Below, in pieces: positions 31,649-40,967 of a stretch of 44,830 bases of DNA. The stretch spans positions 1 through 44,830 of IMG/VR virus record IMGVR_UViG_3300046477_000190. One strand, written 5' to 3'. Origin of the DNA: a virus. The notes below the pieces were generated by a model. The model was not told the origin of the DNA, did not search any database, and was given only the letters and a program-made list of their open reading frames with translations. The position numbers were made by a program, and so were the translations under genes. Each line of letters opens with the position of its first letter. The stretch's first letter is position 1.

Positions 31649-34600
31649 GTAGCATCGACCAACGCGTTGTGCAAATGCTGTTCGACAACGCTGCGTTCGA
31701 AAAGGGAGTCGCCACAACTCTCTCTTCACTGGACAAGCTGAGCAGTAGTCTGAAGCTTACGGGCGCCACAAAGGGTCTCGATGACATCGATCAGGCTGCC
31801 TCCAAGGGTCTGAGTCTCGGGAACCTATCAAGTGGCGTAGATACCATCGCCAGCAAGTTCTCGGCGTTGGGTGTCATCGGCGTTACCGCTCTGGCAAACA
31901 TCACCAACAAGGTGATCAACGCTGGCGTCGCAGTTGCGAAGAGTTTCGTCATTGACCCGATCAAAGACGGCTTCAACAACTACGAAACTCAGATCAATGC
32001 CGTCCAGACGATTCTGGCGAACACCGGTCTTACCGGCGCAGCGGGTCTAAGCAAGGTCAACGCAGTTCTGGCCGATCTGAACAAGTACGCCAACCAAACG
32101 GTGTACAACTTCAGTGACATGACCAAGAACATCGGTACCTTCACCGCTGCTGGCGTTGATCTGAACACCTCAGTCTCGGCGATCAAGGGTATCGCCAACC
32201 TCGCAGCGTTCTCCGGTTCGTCCTCGGAGCAAGCTTCGACGGCGATGTACCAGTTGTCTCAGGCAATCGCTGCCGGTTCGGTCAAGCTTCAGGACTGGAA
32301 CTCGGTCGTCAACGCTGGCCTCGGCGGCAAGACTCTTCAGACCGCTTTGATCAACACTGCTCGGGCAAGCGGTGTGGCAATCGACGCCATCATCAAGAAG
32401 GCGGGCGGCTTCCGAAACAGCCTACAGCAGGGCTGGCTCACCTCTCAGGTCCTCACCAAGACGCTGTCTCAGTTCACCGGAGACCTCAGCGTAGCCCAGA
32501 TCAAGGCGATGGGTTATACCGAGGCGCAGTCTGAGGCAATCTACAAGCAGTCCATAGTCGCAGTCAATGCGGCTACGAAGATCAAGACCATGTCTCAGTT
32601 GACACAGGCTCTTAAGGAAGAAGTTGGCACCGCCTACGCCTCCATCTTCACGACGATCTTCGGTAACATCACCGAAGCAACTCAACTGTTCTCGGCTGTC
32701 CACAACGCGGCTGAGAATGCTCTAACCAAACCGATCTATGATCTCAATGCTCTGCTTCAGGGCTGGGACTTGCTCGGTGGTCGAACAGTACTGATCTCAG
32801 CGCTGACTGAGGTCTTCCACACTCTCGGTTCGGTCCTGAAGGTTGTCGAGTCAGCGTTCCGTTCCGTCTTCCCGGCGACTACTTCCGCAGATCTGCTCAG
32901 GTTCACCGAGGACTTCAAGAAGCTTGCTGATAACTTCAAAATAGGAGCAAACACTGCTGACAATCTGAAGCGCACCTTAGCGGGTGTGTTCTCGATCTTC
33001 AGTATTGCCATCTTCATTATCAAGCAAGTCGCCGAAGCAATCGGTAGTATGTTGACTTATGTCGGTGCTGCCCCCGGAGACTTTCTTGCTCTGACGGCAA
33101 AGCTCGGCGACCTCCTGGTCAAGTTCAAGAATCTGGTCGAGACAGGCGACGGTGTCAAGAAGTTCTTCAGCTATCTGGCTGGAATCCTTCCCCTCACAGT
33201 CCTGCTTCTCCAGAATGCTGCCACTTGGGTCGAGAACCTCTACAACAAGTTCACTGGCGGTAACCCGGCCAAGTCGCTGGACAAGGTCAGTCTGAGTGTT
33301 GGTCCTCTTGGTGTTCTACTCAAGGGTCTAAACACCCTTTGGGCTGCGTTCTCGAACCACCTGACGCAGATCGAGAAGTTCATACAGCCCTTGGCGACGA
33401 AGTTCGATACCTTCTTCAAGGGGTTGGCATCTTCCGTTGCTCACGCTGTTGGAAGTCTGAACTTCCAAGACGTCGTCAACCTGATCAACACTGGATTGTT
33501 CGCCGCAGTCACGCTTCTTCTCAAGAAGTTCGTCGACAAGTTCCGTGGCGGAGGTGGTGGACTAGGCGACATCGTCAAGACCATCAAGGAGTCTTTCGAG
33601 ACTCTGAACGAGACGTTCGAAACGATGCAGAAGACGCTCAAGGCAGCTTCGCTGCTTGCGATCGCCGCTGCTATCGGCATTCTGACGATCTCGATGGTCG
33701 CACTGTCGAAGATCGACACTGGCGGTCTGCTTCGTGCTGGCGCTGCCATCACCGTGATGTTCGCTCAGTTGATGGGTTCGCTCGTCATCTTCGAGAAGTT
33801 CATCGAGGGTGAAGGCTTCCTCAAAATGCCGGTCATGATGCTGTCGTTGATCCTGCTTGCAGCAGCCATCGACATCCTCTCTGTCGCCGTCATCAAGCTG
33901 GCTGGTCTTAACTGGAACGACCTCGCAAAGGGTCTGACTGGTCTGACAGTCATTCTGGCCGAGATCCTTGTGACTCTCAAGCTCATGGGCGACCCCAAGG
34001 GACTGATCGCAAGCGGTATTGGTCTGACTGCCTTCGCCAAGGGTGTCAACGTTCTGGCAACGGCTGTCACCACTCTGGCCGGGCTCAGTTGGGACCAGTT
34101 GGCTAAGGGGCTTATCGGTGTTGGAGTTCTCCTCGGCAGTCTAGGTCTCTTCGAGAAGTTCGCTGGGACCAACGCAACTGGGATCTTGTCGGGTGCCGGC
34201 ATAATCCTTCTGGCCGAGGGTGTCAAGATCCTCGCCAGTGCAATGGGAACGTTCGCTCAGTTCTCATGGGAACAGATCGGCAAGGGTCTAACGTCGATGG
34301 CTGGTGGTCTCACGATCATCGGTGCGGCGTTGTACCTCATTCCGCCGTCGTCTGTGATCTCGGCTGCTGGTGTTCTGCTTGTCGCTGCATCTCTCGGGAT
34401 GATCGGCGACGCCATCGGCAAGATGGGTTCGATGAGTTGGAGTGCTATCGGTCGAGGTTTGACCGAACTCGCCGGCGCATTGACTCTGATCGCCGCGGCT
34501 CTGTTCGTTCTGCCACCTTCAACACTCCTGTCTGCCGCTGCCATCTTCGTGGTTGCAGCGTCGCTGGGGTTGGTTGCCGACGCACTTGCCAAAATGGGAG

Positions 34601-36168
34601 GAATGTCTTGGGACTCGATTGCCAAGAGTTTGGTCGAACTGGCCGGTGCTCTAGGCATCATCGCAGTAGCCATGATATTCATGGAGGTTGCGCTCCCAGG
34701 TGCGGCAGCTCTGCTTGTCGTTGCTGCGGCGCTCGAGGTCCTGCTTCCTGTGCTCACCACAATGGGCAACATGTCGTGGGCTTCCCTCGGAGAAGCGCTG
34801 GCGGGTCTTGCAGGAGTGTTTGTGATCTTGGCCGCGGCAGGTCTCCTGCTCACTCCTTTGGCACCAACGCTTCTTGCTTTGGGCGCAGCCATCGCTTTGA
34901 TGGGTGTCGGTGTTGCTCTAGCCGGCGCTGGGGTCTTCCTATTCGCTGCTGGGTTAACCGCACTCAGCATCGCTGGTACGGCCGCTGCTGCGGCTCTAAC
35001 GGGTATCGTCTCGGCACTGCTCGGTCTCCTACCGCAAGTCGGTAAGGAAATCGGCCTAGCCGTCATCGCATTCGCCACGACGATCGCAACTGCTGGTCCG
35101 GCAATCGTGACAGCAATAACCACGGTTCTGGATGCCCTGATCAAGGCCATCACAAAAGAATCACCGAAGATCAACACCTTGCTGGGAAACCTGCTGGTGA
35201 TGTTCCTCAACGACATCGTCAAGTACAGTCCGCAGATCAACTCTGTCTTCATGAAGTTGTTGACTATGCTGCTGTCCGACATCGTCAGCTTCGTGCCGAA
35301 GATGGTCGTCGCTGGGACTAATATCCTCGTCGGCGTTCTGAACGGTATCGCCAGCAACATCGGACGTGTGGTTGCTGCTGCAACAAACGTCGTGATTGCA
35401 TTCATCAACTCCCTGAGCAACAACGGAGTGAGGATTGTCAATGCTGGTATTCAGGCTATAATCAACTTCATCAACGGCGTGGCAAACGGAATTCGTAGCC
35501 ATACCGCGGAGTTGGACGCAGCTGGAGCAAACCTGGCTTCAGCAATTCTCAACGGTCTCACCGGCGGTCTTCTCGGAGGCGCAAGCGCTGTTGGTGACGC
35601 AGCGAGAACCATTGCTGAAGGGGCGATCACCGCAGCAAAGAAGGCGCTAAACTCGCATTCACCGTCAAAGGAGTTCGAGCAGATTGGTGCGGATGGTTCG
35701 CAGGGATTCGTCAATGGTCTGATCTCTCTAGGTGGTGCTGTAGCTGATGCGTCATCGAGTGTCGGAAATGGCGCTCTGACGGCCATGAGCAAGTCGATCG
35801 CCGGTATGTCGGATCTGATCACGGCCAGCATGGATGCCAATCCGACCATCACTCCGGTGCTGGATCTGAGCAGCGTCAAGAAGAGTGCCAGCCAGATCAG
35901 CGATCTGCTGACAACGACTCCAGTCACCGTCGGAACTTCAACTTCGTCGGCCAATAATGCCTCCGCGGGTTACACGGCAAATACCAATGCGATCACTGTG
36001 GCCGCAAACACTGGAGTGTCGAATCCCGCACCGGTAAGCTTCACCCAGAACAACTACTCGCCGAAGGCAATCTCGGCGGCAGAAATCTACCGCCAGACGA
36101 ACAACCAACTGTCGAAAGCGAGGGGCGTGCTTGTTTACCAAAATGGAGGCAACGAACAGTCAGGGTAG
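31645..36168 (+). CDS. Tape measure protein, 1507 aa
   Basis: ATG 31645 overlaps the previous stop; the TTG at 31624 is less likely. It is the largest gene. The N-terminal half is helical with glycine-rich repeats (NIGTFTAAGVDLNTSVSAIKGIANLAAFSG; SSSEQASTAMYQLSQAIAAGSVKLQDWNSVVNAGLGG). The middle has a long hydrophobic region (residues about 680-1130) with internal repeats ending in WDxLAKGL/WxxIGKGL-like units. The C-terminus has the SPSKEF motif and a low-complexity tail. TMPs set tail length and help DNA entry; at about 1.5 angstrom per residue this would be near 220 nm. Confidence 0.92.
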   Translation: MSSIDQRVVQMLFDNAAFEKGVATTLSSLDKLSSSLKLTGATKGLDDIDQAASKGLSLGNLSSGVDTIASKFSALGVIGVTALANITNKVINAGVAVAKSFVIDPIKDGFNNYETQINAVQTILANTGLTGAAGLSKVNAVLADLNKYANQTVYNFSDMTKNIGTFTAAGVDLNTSVSAIKGIANLAAFSGSSSEQASTAMYQLSQAIAAGSVKLQDWNSVVNAGLGGKTLQTALINTARASGVAIDAIIKKAGGFRNSLQQGWLTSQVLTKTLSQFTGDLSVAQIKAMGYTEAQSEAIYKQSIVAVNAATKIKTMSQLTQALKEEVGTAYASIFTTIFGNITEATQLFSAVHNAAENALTKPIYDLNALLQGWDLLGGRTVLISALTEVFHTLGSVLKVVESAFRSVFPATTSADLLRFTEDFKKLADNFKIGANTADNLKRTLAGVFSIFSIAIFIIKQVAEAIGSMLTYVGAAPGDFLALTAKLGDLLVKFKNLVETGDGVKKFFSYLAGILPLTVLLLQNAATWVENLYNKFTGGNPAKSLDKVSLSVGPLGVLLKGLNTLWAAFSNHLTQIEKFIQPLATKFDTFFKGLASSVAHAVGSLNFQDVVNLINTGLFAAVTLLLKKFVDKFRGGGGGLGDIVKTIKESFETLNETFETMQKTLKAASLLAIAAAIGILTISMVALSKIDTGGLLRAGAAITVMFAQLMGSLVIFEKFIEGEGFLKMPVMMLSLILLAAAIDILSVAVIKLAGLNWNDLAKGLTGLTVILAEILVTLKLMGDPKGLIASGIGLTAFAKGVNVLATAVTTLAGLSWDQLAKGLIGVGVLLGSLGLFEKFAGTNATGILSGAGIILLAEGVKILASAMGTFAQFSWEQIGKGLTSMAGGLTIIGAALYLIPPSSVISAAGVLLVAASLGMIGDAIGKMGSMSWSAIGRGLTELAGALTLIAAALFVLPPSTLLSAAAIFVVAASLGLVADALAKMGGMSWDSIAKSLVELAGALGIIAVAMIFMEVALPGAAALLVVAAALEVLLPVLTTMGNMSWASLGEALAGLAGVFVILAAAGLLLTPLAPTLLALGAAIALMGVGVALAGAGVFLFAAGLTALSIAGTAAAAALTGIVSALLGLLPQVGKEIGLAVIAFATTIATAGPAIVTAITTVLDALIKAITKESPKINTLLGNLLVMFLNDIVKYSPQINSVFMKLLTMLLSDIVSFVPKMVVAGTNILVGVLNGIASNIGRVVAAATNVVIAFINSLSNNGVRIVNAGIQAIINFINGVANGIRSHTAELDAAGANLASAILNGLTGGLLGGASAVGDAARTIAEGAITAAKKALNSHSPSKEFEQIGADGSQGFVNGLISLGGAVADASSSVGNGALTAMSKSIAGMSDLITASMDANPTITPVLDLSSVKKSASQISDLLTTTPVTVGTSTSSANNASAGYTANTNAITVAANTGVSNPAPVSFTQNNYSPKAISAAEIYRQTNNQLSKARGVLVYQNGGNEQSG

Positions 36169-36970
36169 CCTCCTCACGCTCCAGCTCGGTGATATCTCGA
36201 GTGGCATCAACATTCAAGACATCACCGGGCTGGACCCCGTGAAGGCGACTCTCGTCTCTTCGAGTTTCGCTAACCAAGACGGTGCGGTATACCAGTCCAG
36301 TCGTCGTGACACACGCAATATCGTCATCACACTGGAGCTGGATCCGGACCCAATGATAACGTCGGTTCTGTCTCTTCGACGAACCATATATCGGCAGTTC
36401 CGTACGAAGGATGCCGTCTCACTCAAGTTCTATGTAGACGACACCGACGACGCTGTCGAAGATGGATATGTGATTTCTGGTGTGGTGGAGTCGTGTGACT
36501 CCCCGATGTTCGCACCAGACTCGATCGTGACCATATCCATCATCAACTTCGATCCGGACTTCCAAGACCCTATCCCTGTTGTGATGACGGGGATCACTAC
36601 CGCAGACGTAGCAGCCACGGACGTCGCATATCCTGGCTCTGCTCCGACGGGATTCATCCTCGAGGTGGACGTCAATGCGTCTCTGTCCGAGTTCATGATG
36701 TACTACACCGATCCGAACTCGAACACCTGGACATTAGACTTCGCCTACGCTCTCCTCGCGGGCGACGTCGTGACGATCAGCACCGTTCCAGGTAGCAAGT
36801 ACGCAACGCTCGTTCGAGCCGGAGTGACAAGTTCGGTTCTATATGCAGTCTCGCCGCAGTCCGTCTGGCCGCAATTTGCCCCGGGGGACAATCACATCCA
36901 GGTCCACGCATCCGGTGGCGCTTCGATGCCTGTGAAGGTGACTTACATCAAGCGGTATGGGGAACTGTAA
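36131..36970 (+). CDS. Distal tail (Dit-like) protein, 279 aa
   Basis: TTG 36131 has AGGGGC five bases upstream; ATG 36143 is an alternative without a clear ribosome site. The start lies within the tape measure gene. Family features: LTLQLGDISSGINIQDITGLDPVKATLVSSSFA, then an RDTRNIVITLELDP...LRRTIYRQF block, and a VVESCDSPMFAPDSIVTISIINFDPDF block. Such proteins form the hub at the tail tip where baseplate or fibre proteins attach. The stop overlaps the next ATG (TAATG). Confidence 0.83.
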   Translation: MFTKMEATNSQGSLLTLQLGDISSGINIQDITGLDPVKATLVSSSFANQDGAVYQSSRRDTRNIVITLELDPDPMITSVLSLRRTIYRQFRTKDAVSLKFYVDDTDDAVEDGYVISGVVESCDSPMFAPDSIVTISIINFDPDFQDPIPVVMTGITTADVAATDVAYPGSAPTGFILEVDVNASLSEFMMYYTDPNSNTWTLDFAYALLAGDVVTISTVPGSKYATLVRAGVTSSVLYAVSPQSVWPQFAPGDNHIQVHASGGASMPVKVTYIKRYGEL

Positions 36971-38115
36971 TGGAACTCTACGTGCTGGACTCGTTGAATC
37001 GCCGTCAGTATGTCATCGACCAGTTCCTGACTTCGATCTGGACTGAGCGTTGGCAGGCTTACGGCGACTTCGAGTTGCATATCCCCTCAACGTTCGGGCC
37101 GAGATCTCTCCTGAAGCCGGACACCTGGCTTGCGCTCAACAGGTCGAACTACGTCATGCGGGTCGAGTCTGTCGAAGATGACTGGGCTACCGACGGCAGT
37201 CGAATCCTCATCATCAAGGGTCGTTCAATCGAGGCCTTGATGGACGATCGTGCTGCCCCTCGTGCTACCTGGACTGAAGCTCCGGCACTTATCGCTCGGA
37301 ACATGTTCCACCTGACTTGTGTCAGTGGGACTTGGGACATCGGCGACATCATCCCCGGAGTGGTCGAAGGCTCGTTCATGCCTGCCTCTACAATCGCAGA
37401 GCCGGCGGATGCCATCACCATTCTCATCGACAAGATAACGACTTTGTCGGATGGGGTTATCACCCAGATCTGCGCAAAGTACGACCTCGGATTCCGTCTG
37501 CTTCGTCAAGACAGTACCGGCGAGCTATATTTCGAGATCTACGCCGGCAGCGATCGGACTACGGGTCAAACGACACTTCCTCCGGTAGTCTTCGGTACGC
37601 AACTGGATAACCTCCAGAACACCAAGGAACTGACGGACATCACCAAGGCTAAGAACGTGGCTTACGTTCAGCAGGTGAGTGGTGCGTCGCAGATCGTCTA
37701 TGGCGATGGCGTAGACCCGACGGTGGACTCGTTCGAGCGTCGTGTTCTGATCGTGGACGCATCGGGCATCACAAGTCCTACGACGGCACAGCTCACGCAG
37801 GCAGGACTCGAAGCGCTAGCCGCGGCACGCACGAGTTACCTGTTCGATGGCGAGGTCAGTCAGCAGAGCCAGTATCAATATGGCACTGACTACAACCTCG
37901 GGGATCTGGTCGAGCAACGGAACTCGGACGGCGTCGTATCGAATATGCGTGTCACCGAGCAGATCTTCATTCAGGACAATACCGGCGAAAAGTCCTACCC
38001 GACCTTGGCGAGTTACACAACCATCAACACAGGCACGTGGCTCGCATGGAACAACAACAAGGCCTGGGTGGATCTCGACTCCGACACGACAGACGTCTGG
38101 GACAACCAGCCCTGA
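36970..38115 (+). CDS. ReqiPepy6 Gp37-like minor tail protein, 381 aa
   Basis: ATG 36970 overlaps the previous TAA. The N-terminus ELYVLDSLNRRQYVIDQFLTSIWTERWQAYGDFELHIP, the YVMRVESVEDDW block and the GRSIEALMDDR block match the Sipho_Gp37-type family, named after the rhodococcal phage ReqiPepy6. The C-terminal half has beta pairs (RVTEQIFIQDNTGEKSYP). It is the tail-tip component after Dit and supports an actinobacterial host. Confidence 0.88.
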   Translation: MELYVLDSLNRRQYVIDQFLTSIWTERWQAYGDFELHIPSTFGPRSLLKPDTWLALNRSNYVMRVESVEDDWATDGSRILIIKGRSIEALMDDRAAPRATWTEAPALIARNMFHLTCVSGTWDIGDIIPGVVEGSFMPASTIAEPADAITILIDKITTLSDGVITQICAKYDLGFRLLRQDSTGELYFEIYAGSDRTTGQTTLPPVVFGTQLDNLQNTKELTDITKAKNVAYVQQVSGASQIVYGDGVDPTVDSFERRVLIVDASGITSPTTAQLTQAGLEALAAARTSYLFDGEVSQQSQYQYGTDYNLGDLVEQRNSDGVVSNMRVTEQIFIQDNTGEKSYPTLASYTTINTGTWLAWNNNKAWVDLDSDTTDVWDNQP

Positions 38116-38128
38116 TAGGAGGTTTAGC

Positions 38129-38368
38129 ATGGCCATTGGAGATCAGGCAACTTCTGCGGGATATCAGATAGTTCCCGACACCGGTGAAGAAGGCCGTGTA
38201 CGTTGGGGCGGTCGAGAGATCAATCGAACGCGCGACTACGTGGCGGCAGTCCTCGCTAAGGTCCCGATCGGAAAAGCCGGCTTCCGTACGGCTGCTGGCA
38301 TATCCTCGGGGACGGCAGATCCATCTGGCGGTAACGACGGAGATATCTACTTCAAGATCGTCAGCTAG
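38129..38368 (+). CDS. Small tail-region protein, 79 aa
   Basis: ATG 38129 follows TAGGAGGT. A short soluble protein containing RTRDYVAAVLAKVPIGKAGFR and a glycine-rich end (SGTADPSGGNDGDIYFKIVS). The short DGDIYFK-type end resembles repeats found in phage collar and fibre proteins. Probably a minor tail component. Confidence 0.7.
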   Translation: MAIGDQATSAGYQIVPDTGEEGRVRWGGREINRTRDYVAAVLAKVPIGKAGFRTAAGISSGTADPSGGNDGDIYFKIVS

Positions 38369-38376
38369 GTGACCCA

Positions 38377-39114
38377 GTGACTGATTACAAGCAAAGCACT
38401 GGCGATACCGGCACCATGATGATCCGGGACACCGGAAGTACAGTCGAGTTCTGGATCAATTCGGGGAACTCGACCACGTTCGACAATGGACTGCCATGGG
38501 CTTATATCGTCAATGGTATAACAAGTCCGTGGCAGTCCTTCCGGTACAATGCCAATGCTGGGTGGCAAAGACTGGGTGCCTGGAATGTGACCTCAAATCA
38601 GACGGTCACCTTCAAGCTCAACGCCACAGGAACCGCTGGTCTGGGTGGTCCTACTACATTCAGTATCGGGATCGTCAGATCAAACATTCCCGGAGCACCA
38701 GCAAACCCAACACTCAGCAAAATCGGCCTCGACACGATCACTGTGTCCTGGTCAGCTCCGAATAACGGTGGTTCAGCAATATTGGGATATGAGCTCGGGT
38801 ATGGGGTCAGTTCCACTACTGGACAACTCTGGGCTTATCCCACGTCTCCATACGTGGTGAATAACCTGACGATGAACACCGTGTACTACTTCTGGGTGAG
38901 AGCAAGGAACAAGAACGGTTGGGGACCTTGGGGTCCTTCCTCAAGCGCAAAAACATATCTCGGCGTGTATGTCAACGTCGCAGGTACGTGGAGGCCGGCG
39001 ATTCCTTACGTGCGAACTGGCGGCGTCTGGAAACGGGCACAACCATACGCACTTGTCTCACCCATCATACAGGGTGGTAATCCTCCTCAGGGAGGAGGTC
39101 CTTTCCCGGCATAA
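38377..39114 (+). CDS. FN3-domain tail protein, 245 aa
   Basis: GTG 38377 follows TAGGT. Residues 1-105 form a beta-rich domain (VEFWINSGNSTTFDNGLPWAYIVNG). Residues 106-200 are a fibronectin type III domain (PGAPANPTLSKIGLDTITVSWSAP; YYFWVRARNKNGWGPWGPSS). The C-terminus has W-repeat units (VAGTWRPAIPYVRTGGVWKRAQPY) seen on tail fibres of actinophages. Probably involved in weak host-surface contacts. Confidence 0.82.
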   Translation: MTDYKQSTGDTGTMMIRDTGSTVEFWINSGNSTTFDNGLPWAYIVNGITSPWQSFRYNANAGWQRLGAWNVTSNQTVTFKLNATGTAGLGGPTTFSIGIVRSNIPGAPANPTLSKIGLDTITVSWSAPNNGGSAILGYELGYGVSSTTGQLWAYPTSPYVVNNLTMNTVYYFWVRARNKNGWGPWGPSSSAKTYLGVYVNVAGTWRPAIPYVRTGGVWKRAQPYALVSPIIQGGNPPQGGGPFPA

Positions 39115-39127
39115 AGGAGGGAGAACC

Positions 39128-39526
39128 ATGAGCTCTTGGTGGTCTCACGCAATGGTAATCGTCGTGGGCTCGATGCTCGGTTCCGGGGGCTTCTGGAAGT
39201 ACCTGGATTCAAGGAGCGTCAAGAACAACGCACAGGCTCGGCTCATGATGGGCATTGCCTACGACAAGATCACCACTCTCGGCATCCAGTACATCGACCG
39301 CGGGTGGATCACGAAGGACGAACTGGAAGAGTTCGAGAAGTACTTCTTCATCCCTTACAAGGGTCTCGGCGGTAACGGTATCGCGGAACGTATCGCGAAC
39401 CAGGTGAGGAATCTTCCATTCCGTTCCCACGCGCAATACGAAGATATATTCCGTAACGAAAGGTACCTTCCCGATGTCCCTGTCATCAACCCCAGCGTCC
39501 GGCGGCACCAAGACACCGCTGCTTAG
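39128..39526 (+). CDS. Membrane protein, possibly lysis-associated, 132 aa
   Basis: ATG 39128 follows AAAGGAGGG. One hydrophobic segment (residues 5-22), then a soluble helical domain with GIAYDKITTLGIQYIDRGWITKDELEEFEKYFFIPYKGLGGNG, a pattern seen in small phage proteins before the holin. It probably sits in the inner membrane and may help the holin. Overlaps the holin gene by 53 bases. Confidence 0.75.
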   Translation: MSSWWSHAMVIVVGSMLGSGGFWKYLDSRSVKNNAQARLMMGIAYDKITTLGIQYIDRGWITKDELEEFEKYFFIPYKGLGGNGIAERIANQVRNLPFRSHAQYEDIFRNERYLPDVPVINPSVRRHQDTAA

Positions 39527-39908
39527 CAGCAACACCTACAACGTCCTGAAGCACGTCGCTTCGATCGGCTTGCCTCTGGCTGCGGCTCTGTACTACGCAC
39601 TCGGTCAGATTTGGCACTTCCCGGACGTCGGTCAGGTGATGGCGTCCATCGCCTCGGTGAACACCATTCTGGGTGGGGTTCTGGGATACTCGACCGCGAC
39701 CTACAACGCCAGCGAGGCGAAGTACGCCGGAGTCATCGAGGTAGCCGAGACCGACCTGAAGAAGGTCTTCTCTCTGAACCTGAACGACTTGCCCGAGGAG
39801 CTCGAGAAGATGGCGGAAGCGACCTTCAAGGTTGTGTCGACAACGGGGAACATCCCGACCGTCTCGTCCGAGCCCAATCCCGGAACCGCACACGGCGCGT
39901 CTCTCTAA
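39474..39908 (+). CDS. r1t-type holin, 144 aa
   Basis: ATG 39474 lies inside the preceding gene; AAAGG is about 11 bases upstream. Two hydrophobic segments (about 28-47 and 52-71) flank HFPDVGQVM. The pattern VASIGLPLAAALYYALGQIWHFP...ASVNTILGGVLGYS matches the Lactococcus r1t holin family. The C-terminal soluble half contains DLPEELEKMAEATFKV. It would form lesions that release the lysin-like protein of 19706-20500. Confidence 0.85.
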   Translation: MSLSSTPASGGTKTPLLSSNTYNVLKHVASIGLPLAAALYYALGQIWHFPDVGQVMASIASVNTILGGVLGYSTATYNASEAKYAGVIEVAETDLKKVFSLNLNDLPEELEKMAEATFKVVSTTGNIPTVSSEPNPGTAHGASL

Positions 39909-39929
39909 CCCAAGGAAGCAGGCACATAC

Positions 39930-40211
39930 ATGCTGAGCAAGACCGAGCTCGACCAGAAGTTCAGTGCCGCCAAGGATCACGGCGAGGAGGTCGCGGCCAA
40001 GTTCAAGGAGTTCGTCCTGCATCTGGACGGCGTTCTGCCGGACGGTCTGTCCAAGACCAAGCTCATGAACAAGCTGGAAGAGGCCTCCAACTGGGCGCAC
40101 AACGCGCTGGCCGACGCCGAGACCGCGGCGAAGAACCTGGCTCACCAGCGTGCGAAGTCGGGCGCCAAGCCGGCGACCACCGAGCCGCAGGACGCTGCTC
40201 CGGTCAGTTAG
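39930..40211 (+). CDS. Acb2/Tad1-like hairpin protein, candidate anti-CBASS/anti-Thoeris sponge, 93 aa
   Basis: ATG 39930 follows AAGGA. An all-helical protein. Residues about 24-62 (KFKEFVLHLDGVLPDG, then LMNKLEEASNWAHNALA) match the conserved core of the Acb2/Tad1 hairpin family, in which LTKLEEAxxWAxxAIA is the family signature. Family members bind cyclic nucleotides (Acb2 sequesters CBASS signals; Tad1 binds Thoeris signals). The C-terminus is extended and acidic. Its place directly after the holin, in an accessory arc, fits an anti-defence role. Ligand and specificity are not visible. Confidence 0.6.
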   Translation: MLSKTELDQKFSAAKDHGEEVAAKFKEFVLHLDGVLPDGLSKTKLMNKLEEASNWAHNALADAETAAKNLAHQRAKSGAKPATTEPQDAAPVS

Positions 40212-40223
40212 TCTTCTAGGGGC

Positions 40224-40258
40224 TCGCGAGAATAACTTCTCGTATAATGAGACCCCTA
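40224..40258 (+). promoter_or_regulatory. Phage promoter P2
   Basis: TCGC at 40224-40227, 19 bases before TATAAT at 40243-40248, then GAGACCCCTACT. A perfect CGAGAA/TTCTCG hairpin (40227-40242) lies directly upstream of the -10, a feature not seen in the other copies. GAAAGG follows before the ATG. Confidence 0.85.
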
Positions 40259-40273
40259 CTGAAAGGCTACGCC

Positions 40274-40552
40274 ATGATCATCAAGACACAACCCACTGTG
40301 CTCGACGAGACCATCGACGCTGCTCTCTCGGAGCTGAAGGAACTCAAGACGAACGACCCCGCTTACCAGACGACCCTGGACCGCGTGAAGGAACTCTACA
40401 AGCTGAAGGAGCAGAACACTCCCAAGCGCGTGAGTCCCGACACGATGGTCCTGGTCGCCGGTAACCTGGCCGGCATTGTCCTGATCCTCGGCTACGAGCG
40501 TGCGCACGTCGTGACCTCGAAGGCACTGGGCTTCGTCCTGAAGTCCCGCTGA
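40274..40552 (+). CDS. Cassette membrane protein, 92 aa
   Basis: ATG 40274 follows GAAAGG, driven by promoter P2. The N-terminal half is a charged helical region (LKELKTNDPAYQTTLDRVKELYKLKEQ); one hydrophobic segment is at about 57-74 (TMVLVAGNLAGIVLILGY). It is topped by a strong terminator at 40568-40622. Function unknown. Confidence 0.75.
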   Translation: MIIKTQPTVLDETIDAALSELKELKTNDPAYQTTLDRVKELYKLKEQNTPKRVSPDTMVLVAGNLAGIVLILGYERAHVVTSKALGFVLKSR

Positions 40553-40567
40553 ACCCCCGTAGAACCC

Positions 40568-40622
40568 AACACGCCCCGTGTGAGAGCTAACCACTCTTGC
40601 ACGGGGTTTGTGTTTCTCTTTT
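40568..40622 (+). terminator. Terminator T1
   Basis: AACAC and GTGTT (outer), CCCCGTG (40574-40580) and CACGGGG (40600-40606) form a long hairpin, followed by TCTCTTTT. It ends the P2 cassette. Confidence 0.8.
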
Positions 40623-40627
40623 GCCTT

Positions 40628-40662
40628 TCGCAGAAAAAACGGGGCCTATAATGAGACCCCTA
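40628..40662 (+). promoter_or_regulatory. Phage promoter P3
   Basis: TCGC at 40628-40631 and TATAAT at 40647-40652, then GAGACCCCTATC. It is nearly identical to P1 (ACGGGGCC before the -10). It overlaps the tail of terminator T1. Confidence 0.85.
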
Positions 40663-40677
40663 TCGAAAGGCCACGCC

Positions 40678-40959
40678 ATGAACAAGGAAAAGCTCACCGT
40701 CATCAAGAACAAGATCAAGGACCACTCCCCGGAACTGATCTCGGCTACCATCGCGATCCTCTCGATTGCTGTCGTCGTCCAAACCAAGAAGAACTTCCGC
40801 CTCCACGAAAAGGAGTTGCTGAGCTTCATTGGAGAAGGACCCGACTTCATTTCGATCGATCGCATCAGGGCAGAAGAGATCAAGAACGGCAAAGTGTTCG
40901 GATACGATCTTGAGAACGGTACGCGAATTCTGATTTCAAAGGCAGCACAGAACAAGTAA
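40678..40959 (+). CDS. Cassette membrane protein, 93 aa
   Basis: ATG 40678 follows GAAAGG, in the P3 leader. A basic N-terminus, a hydrophobic segment at about 20-35 (LISATIAILSIAVVVQ), then a soluble beta-rich domain (SFIGEGPDFISIDRIRAEEIKNGKVFGYDLENGTRILIS). Terminator T2 follows. Function unknown. Confidence 0.75.
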   Translation: MNKEKLTVIKNKIKDHSPELISATIAILSIAVVVQTKKNFRLHEKELLSFIGEGPDFISIDRIRAEEIKNGKVFGYDLENGTRILISKAAQNK

Positions 40960-40967
40960 TCTCACCG

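Noticed and set aside
34257-35441. Open frame on the - strand (394 codons) in the tape measure gene
   Set aside because: Composition is Ala/Thr/Pro-rich low complexity, mirrored from the repeats of the tape measure gene.
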